The translations under genes and the position numbers were made by a program. From the NCBI GenBank assembly GCA_964471475.1, contig CAYYFQ010000001.1, positions 124,001-188,000 of the forward strand: a DNA stretch of 64,000 nt, written 5' to 3'. Below, in pieces: positions 1-8,566 of the stretch. The notes under the pieces are model-generated. The model had not been told where the DNA came from. It saw nothing but the letters and a program-made list of their open reading frames with translations, and did not search any database. The DNA is from JAJNBD01 sp964471475. GTDB taxonomy: Bacteria; Pseudomonadota; Gammaproteobacteria; CAISUE01. Within the stretch, counting starts at the first letter, position 1. Every line of letters begins with the position of its first letter.

Positions 1-133
1 AAGCTTCGATTGGTTCAATCGTAAAATTTCTTAGAAATCGAATTTTTAAGGTATGCGGAAATACATTAGCATTTTTTTCAGCGCTATTTACAAAAGCAAG
101 CATGGTATTAAAATTCTCGAAATTTCCGTTCAT
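1..133 (-). CDS. FkbH-like / HAD-IIIC family protein, N-terminal part only (runs off the left edge)
   Basis: An ATG at 133 opens a frame that stays open to the window edge (about 44 codons). The visible peptide contains 'LKIRFLRNFTIEPIEA', which resembles the first beta strand and turn of FkbH-like proteins that handle glyceryl or other acyl groups on carrier proteins. The start overlaps the stop of the upstream MaoC-SDR gene by 4 bases (ATGA), so the two are probably translationally coupled. Only the N-terminus is visible and no catalytic residues can be checked. The family call rests on one short motif and on the carrier-protein theme of the neighbourhood. Confidence 0.45.
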   Translation of the reverse strand, partial: MNGNFENFNTMLAFVNSAEKNANVFPHTLKIRFLRNFTIEPIEA

Positions 134-1323
134 AGCATCAGTTTCCCGCCATAAATTCTTAAAGTTTCACCAGTAATATGTTTTGCATCATTACTTAACA
201 AAAATGCGATAGCGCCAACAATGTCTTCAGGCTGAGCTAAACGTCTCAAGGGAGTTTGCATTTTTGTAAGTAGACGAGTTTTTTCAGAAATATCCGCAAT
301 CAGACTTGTTTCTGTCATTCCTGGCGAAACAATATTAAAGCGAATGCCGACTGGACCATATTCCAAAGCAAGTGATTTAGCTAACATATGTAAAGCGGCT
401 TTAGAAATGGAATATCCAGTAACTTTAGACATAGGAATCGCATCAGCAGCTAAACTTCCGATAAATACTACCGCTCCATTTTGCTGAGGGATAAGCTCTT
501 TTAATACTCGCTGTACACAATGAAAAGCACCTTGGAGCTGTATATCAAGATGCTCCTGCATATCTTCCCAATTTAAAGCATCAAAATCTGTAGCTACCAC
601 GTGACTCGTTGCACTGTATACAAGAGCTGACACTTCCCCAAAATGATTTATAACTTTAGTAACCATCTCATTCACAGCAACACGATCACGTACATCTACT
701 TGACAGATCATACCACGAACATTTTTTGCTTCGATCGCAGCAAGGGTTGTTTCCGCACTTGAACGATCCTTCAAATAAGTAATTGCCACATCATAACCTT
801 TCTCTGCCAAATGTTCTGCAGTGGCAGCACCAATTCCACGGCTCCCTCCAATAATCAGAGCAACTTTTTTTACACTCGTTGATTTATCAACGCTTGCAGG
901 TTCCTCCGTTTGGAGTTTTTTAACTTTACTGGTTCCTTTGGTCACTACCTGTTTGTGTTGATTAGTAATTTTTGTATCTAACACTAAAATACGTTGACTT
1001 TCATGCTTTTCAACAATGCAAGCATAAACCGTCAACTCATCTCCCACTCGTACCGGTAGTAAAAACTCCAAATTTTGAGAAACCCAAAGCGCACCATCTC
1101 CTGGGATATGCTTTCCTATAATGGTAGAAATAAAAGAAGCACCCAGCATGCCATGAGCAACTGTATTTTTAAAAACAGTATTCTTAGCAAAAGCTTTATC
1201 TACATGCAATGGATTATCATCGCCAGTGAGTTCTACAAACTTTTTAACATCAGCCTCGGTGATAATATGTTTTAATGTAGCCGAATCTCCCACCTTAAAT
1301 TGATCAAAACTTTTACTTGGCAT
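130..1323 (-). CDS. MaoC-like hydratase / short-chain dehydrogenase fusion
   Basis: This 397-residue protein joins two domains. Residues 1-140 form a hot-dog-fold (R)-enoyl hydratase of the MaoC type, with 'GDDNPLH' (about 34-40) as the hydratase motif and 'AHGML' following it. Residues about 153-397 form a FabG-like SDR with 'GGSRGIG' (159-165) for NAD(P) binding and the catalytic set Ser290, Tyr304 and Lys308 ('YSISK'). Together they could reduce a 3-ketoacyl group and interconvert the hydroxy and enoyl forms on CoA or ACP. The location next to an FkbH-like gene and inside an O-antigen locus suggests it makes a hydroxyacyl decoration such as a 3-hydroxybutyryl-type group; this is inference. 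The domains are clear, the substrate is not. Confidence 0.8.
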   Translation of the reverse strand: MPSKSFDQFKVGDSATLKHIITEADVKKFVELTGDDNPLHVDKAFAKNTVFKNTVAHGMLGASFISTIIGKHIPGDGALWVSQNLEFLLPVRVGDELTVYACIVEKHESQRILVLDTKITNQHKQVVTKGTSKVKKLQTEEPASVDKSTSVKKVALIIGGSRGIGAATAEHLAEKGYDVAITYLKDRSSAETTLAAIEAKNVRGMICQVDVRDRVAVNEMVTKVINHFGEVSALVYSATSHVVATDFDALNWEDMQEHLDIQLQGAFHCVQRVLKELIPQQNGAVVFIGSLAADAIPMSKVTGYSISKAALHMLAKSLALEYGPVGIRFNIVSPGMTETSLIADISEKTRLLTKMQTPLRRLAQPEDIVGAIAFLLSNDAKHITGETLRIYGGKLML

Positions 1324-1395
1324 AAGTATTATCCTTTATCACAACAATAGCGATAAAACGCTTATATTATCACAACAAGACAGAGAAGTGCCTCT

Positions 1396-2250
1396 TTAAA
1401 TTCCCAAAACAAACAGCTCCGAGCATAAGAGCGGCACTTCTTTTTTAGATAACTGATCAGATTTAAATAAACGAGGGACTGCCAGTTTTTTTTTAAATGC
1501 TCCCCATATTTTTTTCTCTTTAAAAATGTCCCCTTCTATAATTAAATAGGCCACATGTAACTTCATACAAAGTTTCAACCTTATAGAGGGAAGAATTTCA
1601 CCGAACCATTCCGAGTTACTCATATAATAGATTTTTGCAAGCGGTAATTTTTTATACTGCGTAATGACGGCTAAACAATAGCAACGTTTCTTTCCTTGTT
1701 GAATTAAAATTTTCTGGCAAGAAAGTGTTTGGTGCAACCGCTGAACATGTTGTTCTTCACCTAAAAGTTCTGAGGATTTTGGAAATAAATTAATTTCAAT
1801 CAAATCGTTATACTTTTTGCAAGAAGGAAAAGGTAATAATAGCGTTTGAGTATCTTCGAGATCTTGAAAACCTAATTTTTTAAATAAGGGGTACACAAGA
1901 GGTGTAGATGTCAGATTAGTCCAACTGACATTTGGCATACGCAGCATATGCATTAAAAGAGGCATGGTATATTGCCGATAGAGCGGATCAATATACCATG
2001 TTGTTAGGTTGCAAATTTTAAAATTTTTTTCACTTATAGCATTCAAAAATTCACTAAAAATAAACCCCAAAAAGCCAACAATTTTTCCTTTATCTACTAT
2101 TATTAGCCCAGGAAATTCACCTTCTATCCTCCATGGCCGAGGTTTAAACAACTTTCGCCAATGATCAGGCACGCCGGGGTAAAACCCTTCCAATAAAGCG
2201 ACAATTTCTTCCGCATCATCTAAAGTAGCTTGCTTGACTTCAACAGACAT
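1396..2250 (-). CDS. GNAT-like N-acetyltransferase
   Basis: The protein starts 'MSVEVKQATLDDAEEIVALL', a typical GNAT N-terminus (strand followed by an acidic helix), and continues with 'GLIIVDKGKIVGFLGFIF', matching the central beta hairpin. The C-terminal half is divergent. The open frame extends to a GTG at 2259, but the ATG at 2250 has the purine-rich GAGGTGAGGG just upstream, so a 284-residue product is preferred. It lies directly after the polysaccharide deacetylase gene and is probably co-transcribed with it. A role in N-acylating a deacetylated sugar would fit but is inference. Confidence 0.55.
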   Translation of the reverse strand: MSVEVKQATLDDAEEIVALLEGFYPGVPDHWRKLFKPRPWRIEGEFPGLIIVDKGKIVGFLGFIFSEFLNAISEKNFKICNLTTWYIDPLYRQYTMPLLMHMLRMPNVSWTNLTSTPLVYPLFKKLGFQDLEDTQTLLLPFPSCKKYNDLIEINLFPKSSELLGEEQHVQRLHQTLSCQKILIQQGKKRCYCLAVITQYKKLPLAKIYYMSNSEWFGEILPSIRLKLCMKLHVAYLIIEGDIFKEKKIWGAFKKKLAVPRLFKSDQLSKKEVPLLCSELFVLGI

Positions 2251-2255
2251 AACCC

Positions 2256-3236
2256 TCACCTCTTTTTATCTTTAATCCCAATTGATTGAAAAATAGCCTC
2301 ACAAGCATCAAAAGCTGCAATATTAAACCGATGATAGGGTGGTTTATCAGCCAAGGCATAGCGATCCCCAGAAAGCAATACATAAGGCACTTGATTTTTC
2401 AATAAATAATCTACTTGAGACTGATTATAACTACCATTGGGAAAGGCATAAATATCCATTGAAGGGAGGTGATGCTGTGCAAAAAAATCACGGCATTTTC
2501 TAAAGTCTTCTACAAAATACTCCATCGACATTTGCCCCATATTTTGGTGGGAGAAAGAATGGACGCCTACTTCATGACGCGCTAAAACTTCAGGCATTTC
2601 GTTTAAACGAATCATTCGTGTTGTGGGATAAGAGTCTAACTTTGTAAACCATCGCTGAGTCAACTTCCTCATAATAGCTTCTCTTTGTGCTGGAAGATGG
2701 CGTTTTAAAATTTGACTAATTTTTACACCAAAACGCACTTTATTCATTTTGACTTCTTGAAGCACTTGCTTTGCTTCAAAACCTGAAAAACGTATTTCTT
2801 CTATCAAAGAAAGAGGAGCCGCATTCAAAAAGTCATATAAAGCAATATTCCACAAAGGTGCTTCCCCCAATAACTGAGAAGGAATAATATTTTGATTCAC
2901 GCGAATATTGTGCTTATGTAAAATAGGCATCGCATATTCAATAAAATCATAATAACCATCATCAAAAGTAATGATCATTGAAGGTTTTTTACTGTTAGCT
3001 TCTCTCAATTCATGAAAAGTCACTAAATGAAAATGTTTTTTAAGATAGGTTAACAGTTCATCTAATATTTGAGGAGATAAAGGAGACCAAAATGGGTTGA
3101 GCGTTGGAGAAACACGATGCAAGCTAAGAACAGGTAAAAAATTATTTTTAGCAATACGGTGCAACAAGCAATGTTGATACTTCAAAAAAAAAGCTAAGCG
3201 AAAGATGAAAGACTTTAGTTGTTGAGAAAAAAACAT
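2256..3236 (-). CDS. polysaccharide deacetylase (NodB-like)
   Basis: This 326-residue protein has the NodB homology motifs: 'ITFDDGYYDF' (about 89-98) provides the catalytic and metal-binding aspartates, and 'VGVHSFSHQNMG' provides the metal-binding HxxxH. Metal-dependent deacetylases of this family remove N- or O-acetyl groups from glycans. A hydrophobic stretch near the N-terminus ('FIFRLAFFLKYQHCLL') may anchor or export it; no clear signal cleavage site is seen. It is the gene upstream of the GNAT-like gene at 1396-2250, with about 5 bases between or a 4-base overlap depending on the start chosen. Confidence 0.8.
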   Translation of the reverse strand: MFFSQQLKSFIFRLAFFLKYQHCLLHRIAKNNFLPVLSLHRVSPTLNPFWSPLSPQILDELLTYLKKHFHLVTFHELREANSKKPSMIITFDDGYYDFIEYAMPILHKHNIRVNQNIIPSQLLGEAPLWNIALYDFLNAAPLSLIEEIRFSGFEAKQVLQEVKMNKVRFGVKISQILKRHLPAQREAIMRKLTQRWFTKLDSYPTTRMIRLNEMPEVLARHEVGVHSFSHQNMGQMSMEYFVEDFRKCRDFFAQHHLPSMDIYAFPNGSYNQSQVDYLLKNQVPYVLLSGDRYALADKPPYHRFNIAAFDACEAIFQSIGIKDKKR

Positions 3237-3315
3237 AGCTACTTAACAATGTGTTTTTAGGTTACAAAGATTCCAGTAATTCTACACAAAAAAAATTTAA
3301 CTCTCAAACTTCTTT

Positions 3316-5310
3316 TCATTTACGACGTGAATCTTTCGATATAAAAATAAACATATCGGTAAACAAAGGGCGTAATTTCATGGCGCCATTCGACGAGAGA
3401 TGATTAAAATCAAAATAAAGAGAGTGCTCATCTTCGGTGCCATAACAAAAATTGGTGCGGCATAACAAGGTGTTAGGATCAAGCAAATGGACTTTGTCGG
3501 ATGACAATTGATCAAAAACATGATTGATGAATACTTCCCGACTTAAACATTCGGAAAGGGGGCGCCCTATTTTGCTTGGATCACCTCCATATTTTAATGT
3601 TTTCACTAGTTGATTGGATGGCCAATAGGGATAAAACGGAACTTGTTTCATAATCCATATAGTCACCCCTAAATTTTCTAATTGTTTAACTGTTTCTATA
3701 AAATGTTTTTGAAACACAAATCTTGCTTCTTCCACCGTGGAAGAAGGGGTTGCACTATCTGCATAAAAAGGATCACGCTCACCTGCTCCTTCCAAGGGAA
3801 CTTCTCTTCCCTCAACAAACTGTTCCCAAAAAGATGCAAACAATACATTTTTTATACCACGTTTTTTAATAACGCGCATCAGCTCTTCTCCACTTTCAAG
3901 ACAATTTGAATTCGTGAGAGAATCATTTTGACTCATGCTATAAACACCCAAAGGCGGTGGACAAGCGTAATACCAAAATTTTAATCGATAATGCTTCGCT
4001 AATTCATCAAGCAGTGAAAACATCATCATCGCGTGGCTATCCCCCCATAATATAAAATCTGGTGTTTCCGCGATTGGTGCATTACTGCAAACCCGCAAAT
4101 TTCCTGAAACATTCAATGGTTGACATATTTCCATGGGGTGGCTGGTTTCTTCATAAACAGCACGCAGGTGAGGACTGAGTCGATTAGGAAACCCATTTTT
4201 AAAATTAATAATCAAGCCCAGTGTGCCGATGAGTGCTAAGGTTAAAATGATAATACCTAGAAATAACTTAGGATGAATTAATATACGTTTTTTACGTACG
4301 GGAGTTTCAATCCAGTAATACGAAATCCACGACAAAATTAAACTGCTCGTCAAAATAAATATTATTTGGCAAGACGAAAGTTTACCTATTGTTATGTACT
4401 GTGTAAAAACGAGCAACGGCCAATGCCATAAGTAAAGAGAATAAGAAAGAAGTCCAATCCAAACTAATATAGGTAGAGACAGAATAACACCCACAAAAGT
4501 GAGTTTTTTTTGATTGGACACCAGAATGGCTACCGTTCCCAAACAAACCATGAATTGACTTAACACAGAAAAAACTGAATTCTGACAATAATAAAATACG
4601 CCACTCGTGATTAATAATAATCCTAGCAAGCTACCTACCTCATTAAGCCATGATCTCATAACTAATTTTTTATCATGCAAAAAATAAAGCGCAGCCACAC
4701 TCCCCATAAAAAGCTCCCAGGTACGTGTAGGTAAAAGAAAAAAAGTAAAAATTTCGCTACTCTTTATTTCACTCACTGCAAATATTAATGACAAAAGCAT
4801 CAACAAAAAAACACAAAGGGTTCGAAGCGCTATCAAATAACGTGTCAAGACCCACAGTACCAATGGAAAACAAAAATAAAACTGTTCTTCTACCGCGAGA
4901 GACCATGTATGTAATAGTGGTTGAGTGGTTGCAGGAATCGCAAAATATCCTGATTTCAAATAAAAATAAACATTAGAAACAAATAGTGAAAGTGCGACTG
5001 CAGAACGCCCGAGACTTTTAAAATCTTGAGGTAAAAACAAAAACCACCCCGCCACTAAACAAAGCAACGTCATCACAATAAGCATAGGTAAAATACGCCT
5101 TGCTCGCTTCAACCAAAACTTAAAAACATCAAACGATTTTTGATCAAGATCTTTAGCCATCATTTGAGTAATAAGATACCCAGAAATAACAAAAAAAATA
5201 TCTACTCCAAGAAATCCAGCCTTTATCCAAGCAAAACCCGCATGAAAAAATATAACGAGCAGCACAGCAATCGCTCGCAAGCCATCAATTTCTGGTCGAT
5301 ATTTTGTCAT
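3316..5310 (-). CDS. OafA/YrhL-type membrane acyltransferase with C-terminal SGNH domain
   Basis: The N-terminus 'YRPEIDGLRAIAVLLVIFFH' is the signature of acyltransferase family 3, with the conserved Arg and the loop His. About ten hydrophobic segments follow to residue 370. The last 270 residues form a soluble domain with 'FILWGDSHAMMM' (the GDSH catalytic block) and a terminal 'FDFNHLSSNGA' that supplies the Asp/His-type block of SGNH hydrolases. The length of 664 is usual for fused AT3-SGNH proteins, which O-acetylate O-antigen or other envelope glycans in the periplasm. It lies just downstream of the sugar amidotransferase gene at 5318 (7-base gap), suggesting one operon. Confidence 0.9.
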   Translation of the reverse strand: MTKYRPEIDGLRAIAVLLVIFFHAGFAWIKAGFLGVDIFFVISGYLITQMMAKDLDQKSFDVFKFWLKRARRILPMLIVMTLLCLVAGWFLFLPQDFKSLGRSAVALSLFVSNVYFYLKSGYFAIPATTQPLLHTWSLAVEEQFYFCFPLVLWVLTRYLIALRTLCVFLLMLLSLIFAVSEIKSSEIFTFFLLPTRTWELFMGSVAALYFLHDKKLVMRSWLNEVGSLLGLLLITSGVFYYCQNSVFSVLSQFMVCLGTVAILVSNQKKLTFVGVILSLPILVWIGLLSYSLYLWHWPLLVFTQYITIGKLSSCQIIFILTSSLILSWISYYWIETPVRKKRILIHPKLFLGIIILTLALIGTLGLIINFKNGFPNRLSPHLRAVYEETSHPMEICQPLNVSGNLRVCSNAPIAETPDFILWGDSHAMMMFSLLDELAKHYRLKFWYYACPPPLGVYSMSQNDSLTNSNCLESGEELMRVIKKRGIKNVLFASFWEQFVEGREVPLEGAGERDPFYADSATPSSTVEEARFVFQKHFIETVKQLENLGVTIWIMKQVPFYPYWPSNQLVKTLKYGGDPSKIGRPLSECLSREVFINHVFDQLSSDKVHLLDPNTLLCRTNFCYGTEDEHSLYFDFNHLSSNGAMKLRPLFTDMFIFISKDSRRK

Positions 5311-5317
5311 GACGTCG

Positions 5318-6445
5318 TTAAATATTCTTTTTAAACTTAAAAACAGCTGCCAGTTTTTTAAAAAAAGCTAACTTAATTAAATCCGATGGATAATCTTCGT
5401 GCTTCTTCGGAGAAGCTCTCATAATTTGATCAAATTCTGCTTCAGAGAAATTGAGTTTTTTCATGACATATACTTTATCACGTTCAAATTCAGTCACATC
5501 GTACAATGGTTTTTCAATTTCCTCCAAAGCTTGTTCTCGAGTAATTTCACCATTACGAATTAAGCTAGATAAATGAGCATACCTTTTATCAATCTTAAAT
5601 TTATGGGGCAAAATATAGGCTTGATAAAATTTAGTAAAAAGCGATTCATAATGCTTGCCCCCATAATATTGCCACTGGTATTCTTGCGTTAATAGCTCCA
5701 TCGCCTGAGTTTTATTAAATCGAACGATATCAAGAGGATAAAATTGATAAATGCCTCTTGCCAATTTATCCCAAATAAGTTTTGGGAGACTATAAAAAGG
5801 AAAAGTTTTTAGTTTTACGCGACCAAACTGGCGGTGAATCGCTTTGATATTTTTAGCGTCAATTTTTTCCCAACGCCAAGCATTTGGCAAACCGCTTTCG
5901 GTCGACAAATTTGAACCTGAAGCAATACATTTAATACCATATTGCTTGGCCACTTTAACTGTAGCCCCATAGATAGCATTATCTGTGAGCATTTCTATAT
6001 CTAACACAGAAGCATATAAAAATGCCCTTTGTAAATCTTTAAACTCTTCCCAATTGATCACATAAGTGACCATATCTAAATTCAATTTTTTAACAATGTG
6101 ATGAATGTTCTCAACTGCTTTAGTTGAATTCCACCCATTGTCAAAATGAATAATTAAAGGGTTAAGACCCATTTTTTTAACTAAAATATGTGCCGTATAT
6201 GAACTATCTACGCCCCCACTTAAGCCTAAGATGCAATGATATTTTGCATTGCCTGCTTTTTTTTTAATGAAAGCCGCAGCCACCGCTAAATCCGCGTCAA
6301 TTGATCGTTGAGTACGTGCACGTTGCCGATGATAAAAATCCTCCAATTGTTTGCAATAGTTGCACACCCCATTTTCCTCAAAAACTAAAGAGGAAACAGA
6401 GGCATCCAAAATACAATGTGTACACCGTTGAAAAGAAGTTGGCAT
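5318..6445 (-). CDS. N-acetyl sugar amidotransferase (WbpG/PseA-like), copy 1
   Basis: A 375-residue member of the WbpG/PseA family, which converts an N-acetyl group of a sugar into an acetamidino group. Two CxxC-type pairs (Cys8/Cys11 and Cys28/Cys31) form the zinc-finger-like start, and 'SGGVDSS' (76-82) is the ATP-pyrophosphatase loop that adenylates the substrate. Members usually receive ammonia from a HisH/HisF-like pair. No such pair is next to this gene; the only one in the window is at 22129-23523, beside the second amidotransferase. The C-terminus contains 'YGGKHYESLFTKFYQAYILP', as in the family. Confidence 0.85.
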   Translation of the reverse strand: MPTSFQRCTHCILDASVSSLVFEENGVCNYCKQLEDFYHRQRARTQRSIDADLAVAAAFIKKKAGNAKYHCILGLSGGVDSSYTAHILVKKMGLNPLIIHFDNGWNSTKAVENIHHIVKKLNLDMVTYVINWEEFKDLQRAFLYASVLDIEMLTDNAIYGATVKVAKQYGIKCIASGSNLSTESGLPNAWRWEKIDAKNIKAIHRQFGRVKLKTFPFYSLPKLIWDKLARGIYQFYPLDIVRFNKTQAMELLTQEYQWQYYGGKHYESLFTKFYQAYILPHKFKIDKRYAHLSSLIRNGEITREQALEEIEKPLYDVTEFERDKVYVMKKLNFSEAEFDQIMRASPKKHEDYPSDLIKLAFFKKLAAVFKFKKNI

Positions 6446-6512
6446 TAATTAAGATATTTCGATATGTTAAAGCGAATATTATGCACGAGTCATTTAAAAT
6501 TTCAAAATGAAC

Positions 6513-6675
6513 TATACCCATCGTACCTAAAGATGCTGGGTTATAACAACGTATTTTTTGCAAGGTAAAATCTTTCTTGAACGCGGAATAGCCAGTCCTA
6601 TTCTAAGTGAAAGAAAGTTTTAGCTTGCGGAAAAGACAACGTTAGAATCCAGCATCTTTAGGTACGATGGGTATA
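6513..6675. repeat. 163-bp imperfect palindromic element with perfect 27-bp terminal inverted repeats
   Basis: The 27 bases at 6513-6539 are exactly reverse-complementary to 6649-6675. Inside them the arms keep pairing imperfectly down to a small terminal hairpin at 6586-6603 (gaatag...ctattc), and both symmetry axes fall at about 6594. The ends read TATACCCATCG and CGATGGGTATA, so the outermost TA could be a TA target duplication as used by IS630/Tc1-type elements. No ORF lies inside. It separates the minus-strand block ending at 6445 from the plus-strand island starting at 6741. It is best read as a MITE-like or repetitive palindromic element and could also fold as RNA. Confidence 0.8.
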
Positions 6676-6688
6676 TAACACAAAGCCA

Positions 6689-6697
6689 TGATACAAT
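6689..6697 (+). promoter_or_regulatory. Extended -10 promoter candidate (TGATACAAT) for the plus-strand island
   Basis: TGATACAAT is an extended -10 element 44 bases upstream of the ATG at 6741, just outside the palindrome at 6513-6675. No good -35 box is visible, which is common with a TGn extension. The same nonamer occurs upstream of the PAP2 gene (46944-46952) and upstream of tRNA-Leu (59613-59621), supporting its use as a promoter in this genome. Confidence 0.4.
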
Positions 6698-6740
6698 AAC
6701 TCTTTTTGCGATAACGAATTATTACCAAGCTTAGGGCCGA

Positions 6741-7316
6741 ATGAAAAAGAAATTTTTTAAGCTTTTTATATTACCTTGGTTCCGGTGGATTGCCTATTTG
6801 TTTTACGACAAAAAATATTTAACCGGAAAATATTTTCAACCCTCTAATCCTGAAGGATGGAGCTGGGTATTAAATGGGATCTGGAAACAAAAAATATTAG
6901 GGTTTAATCGTCATCTACCCTTTCCTTGCGCCCCCACCGCTAGAGTTTTTGATCATAAAAACATTTTTTTTCATCCCGATAATCTTGATAACTTTCAATC
7001 TCCAGGAATTTATTTTGATTGCGTGCGAGCAAAAATTTACATAGGAGAAGGCACCCTAATTGGACCCAACGTTGGCCTTCTTACCGCCAATCATAATTTA
7101 TATAATTTCGATCATTACGACATAGGAAAGGATATCATTTTAGGAAAAAATTGTTGGCTTGGAATGGGGGTAATCATATTGCCGGGCGTTCAACTTGGCG
7201 ATCGCACTATTGTGGGGGCGGGCACCGTGGTCACTCGCTCCTTCCCTGAAGGTCATTGTATTTTGGGCGGTGTACCTGCGCGAGTACTGAAATCTCTTGA
7301 ACAAAAATCATGCTAG
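6741..7316 (+). CDS. hexapeptide-repeat (left-handed beta-helix) acyltransferase
   Basis: This 191-residue protein has the isoleucine-rich hexapeptide repeats of the LbH acetyltransferases, ending in the classic block 'LGKNCWLGMGVIILPGV' followed by 'GAGTVVTRSF' and 'GGVPARVLKSL'. The motif 'LTANHNLYNFDHYDIG' includes the catalytic-type His. Such enzymes O- or N-acetylate sugars using acetyl-CoA. It is the first gene of the plus-strand island and overlaps the flippase gene by 7 bases. An AGGG ribosome site lies just before the ATG. The substrate is unknown. Confidence 0.8.
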   Translation: MKKKFFKLFILPWFRWIAYLFYDKKYLTGKYFQPSNPEGWSWVLNGIWKQKILGFNRHLPFPCAPTARVFDHKNIFFHPDNLDNFQSPGIYFDCVRAKIYIGEGTLIGPNVGLLTANHNLYNFDHYDIGKDIILGKNCWLGMGVIILPGVQLGDRTIVGAGTVVTRSFPEGHCILGGVPARVLKSLEQKSC

Positions 7317-8566
7317 GCTCTTCATTGCATAAAAAGATTTTAATGCTTACAAGTGGGCTAGGGATCGCTCAACTTATTTTAATTGTGGGAACTCCATGGA
7401 TTACACGACTTTATGCCCCTGATATTTTTGCTTATTTTGGATATATCGTTTCAGTAGCGGCTGTGTTGCTTCCTCTTGCAAGCCTTCATTATGAATACGC
7501 AATTCCCCAGATGAAAACAAAAAAGATGATTTCTTTGATAAGAAGCTTATGTGCTCGACTAGTTTTCATCACCTCTAGCATTACTCTAGTGACACTTGTA
7601 GTTCTTAACATCCACTTTCACTATCTGCACGCAACTATTAGCACTCTCAGCCTATGTTTCTTTGTTTTTCTTTTACAAGGCATCTTACAGATATACTCTC
7701 TGTCTCTTATTAGCGCAGGAAAACCCTTAGCCATTGCACGTGGAAAATTGATACAAAATTGTGGGATGCTTACTGTACAAATTTTGTTAGCTTATGCCGG
7801 AAAAAATTCGGCAGAAAGCTTATTATTTGGCCTAATGATTGGGTTATTATTAAATTTTTTATACCTAAAAATTACCGAATTTCCTGCCGAATTAAATATT
7901 CTCATACCACGTACGAAAAAAACAGTTAGCCTCTTCTTGAGGCGATATCATAAACTCCCTCTTTTTAGCAGTTGGGCTAGTTTCATTGAAGCCACCGCCA
8001 CTGCTATGCCCGTACTTCTGATTGGACCTTTATACGGCGCAAAATTCTCTGGCCTTTATTTTCTAATATTTCGTGTTTTTACTGCACCAACTAGTTTGTT
8101 AATTAATGCCACATCCCAAGTAATGATTAAAGAATTTTCTGATCGTATAAAAATGCAAAAAAAATTATGCCCATTGTTTTTAAAACTCACCATGGTTTTA
8201 GCAGCAACTGGTTTTTGCTATGCTCTCTTCTTAATTTTTCTTTCTCATTACACTCACCTTATTTTTGGAGCTCAATGGATAGACACAGCCCCTACATTAA
8301 AATTGCTTGCTCCTGTTATTGGTATTATGCTTTGCGTCTCCCCTCTTTCTTCGCTTTTTCTGTTGATAAACCGCAACGGTACCGATTTTTTGTGGCAATT
8401 GTCTTACCTTAGCTTGACATTCATTTTAATATATTCCTGTCATCAGTTGAATTTTCTGCAAATGCTTTTTTACTTAGTAGTTTTATGGGTATTTTTATAC
8501 TTAACTTATTGGCTCATACTTTTCAAAGCTATCTTAACGCGAGACGTAAACATATGTGCGGCATAG
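7310..8566 (+). CDS. Wzx-like polysaccharide flippase
   Basis: A 418-residue, very hydrophobic protein with about 12 predicted membrane segments and the opening 'MLTSGLGIAQLILIVGTPWI' typical of the PST/MATE-like oligosaccharide flippases. These move undecaprenyl-diphosphate-linked repeat units across the inner membrane. Residues around 'YKPLF.SWASFIEA'-like positions (about 222-235) and 'APTSLLINATSQV' fit the second-half repeat of the fold. It overlaps both neighbours (7 bases upstream, 13 bases downstream), so translation is probably coupled. It is the only flippase-like gene seen in the window, and no Wzm/Wzt ABC exporter is present. Confidence 0.8.
   Translation: MLGSSLHKKILMLTSGLGIAQLILIVGTPWITRLYAPDIFAYFGYIVSVAAVLLPLASLHYEYAIPQMKTKKMISLIRSLCARLVFITSSITLVTLVVLNIHFHYLHATISTLSLCFFVFLLQGILQIYSLSLISAGKPLAIARGKLIQNCGMLTVQILLAYAGKNSAESLLFGLMIGLLLNFLYLKITEFPAELNILIPRTKKTVSLFLRRYHKLPLFSSWASFIEATATAMPVLLIGPLYGAKFSGLYFLIFRVFTAPTSLLINATSQVMIKEFSDRIKMQKKLCPLFLKLTMVLAATGFCYALFLIFLSHYTHLIFGAQWIDTAPTLKLLAPVIGIMLCVSPLSSLFLLINRNGTDFLWQLSYLSLTFILIYSCHQLNFLQMLFYLVVLWVFLYLTYWLILFKAILTRDVNICAA

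Noticed and set aside
8485..8553. N-terminal extension of asparagine synthase-like 1
   Set aside because: It would bury the Cys2 nucleophile behind 23 residues and overlap the flippase coding region; the MCG start is decisive.
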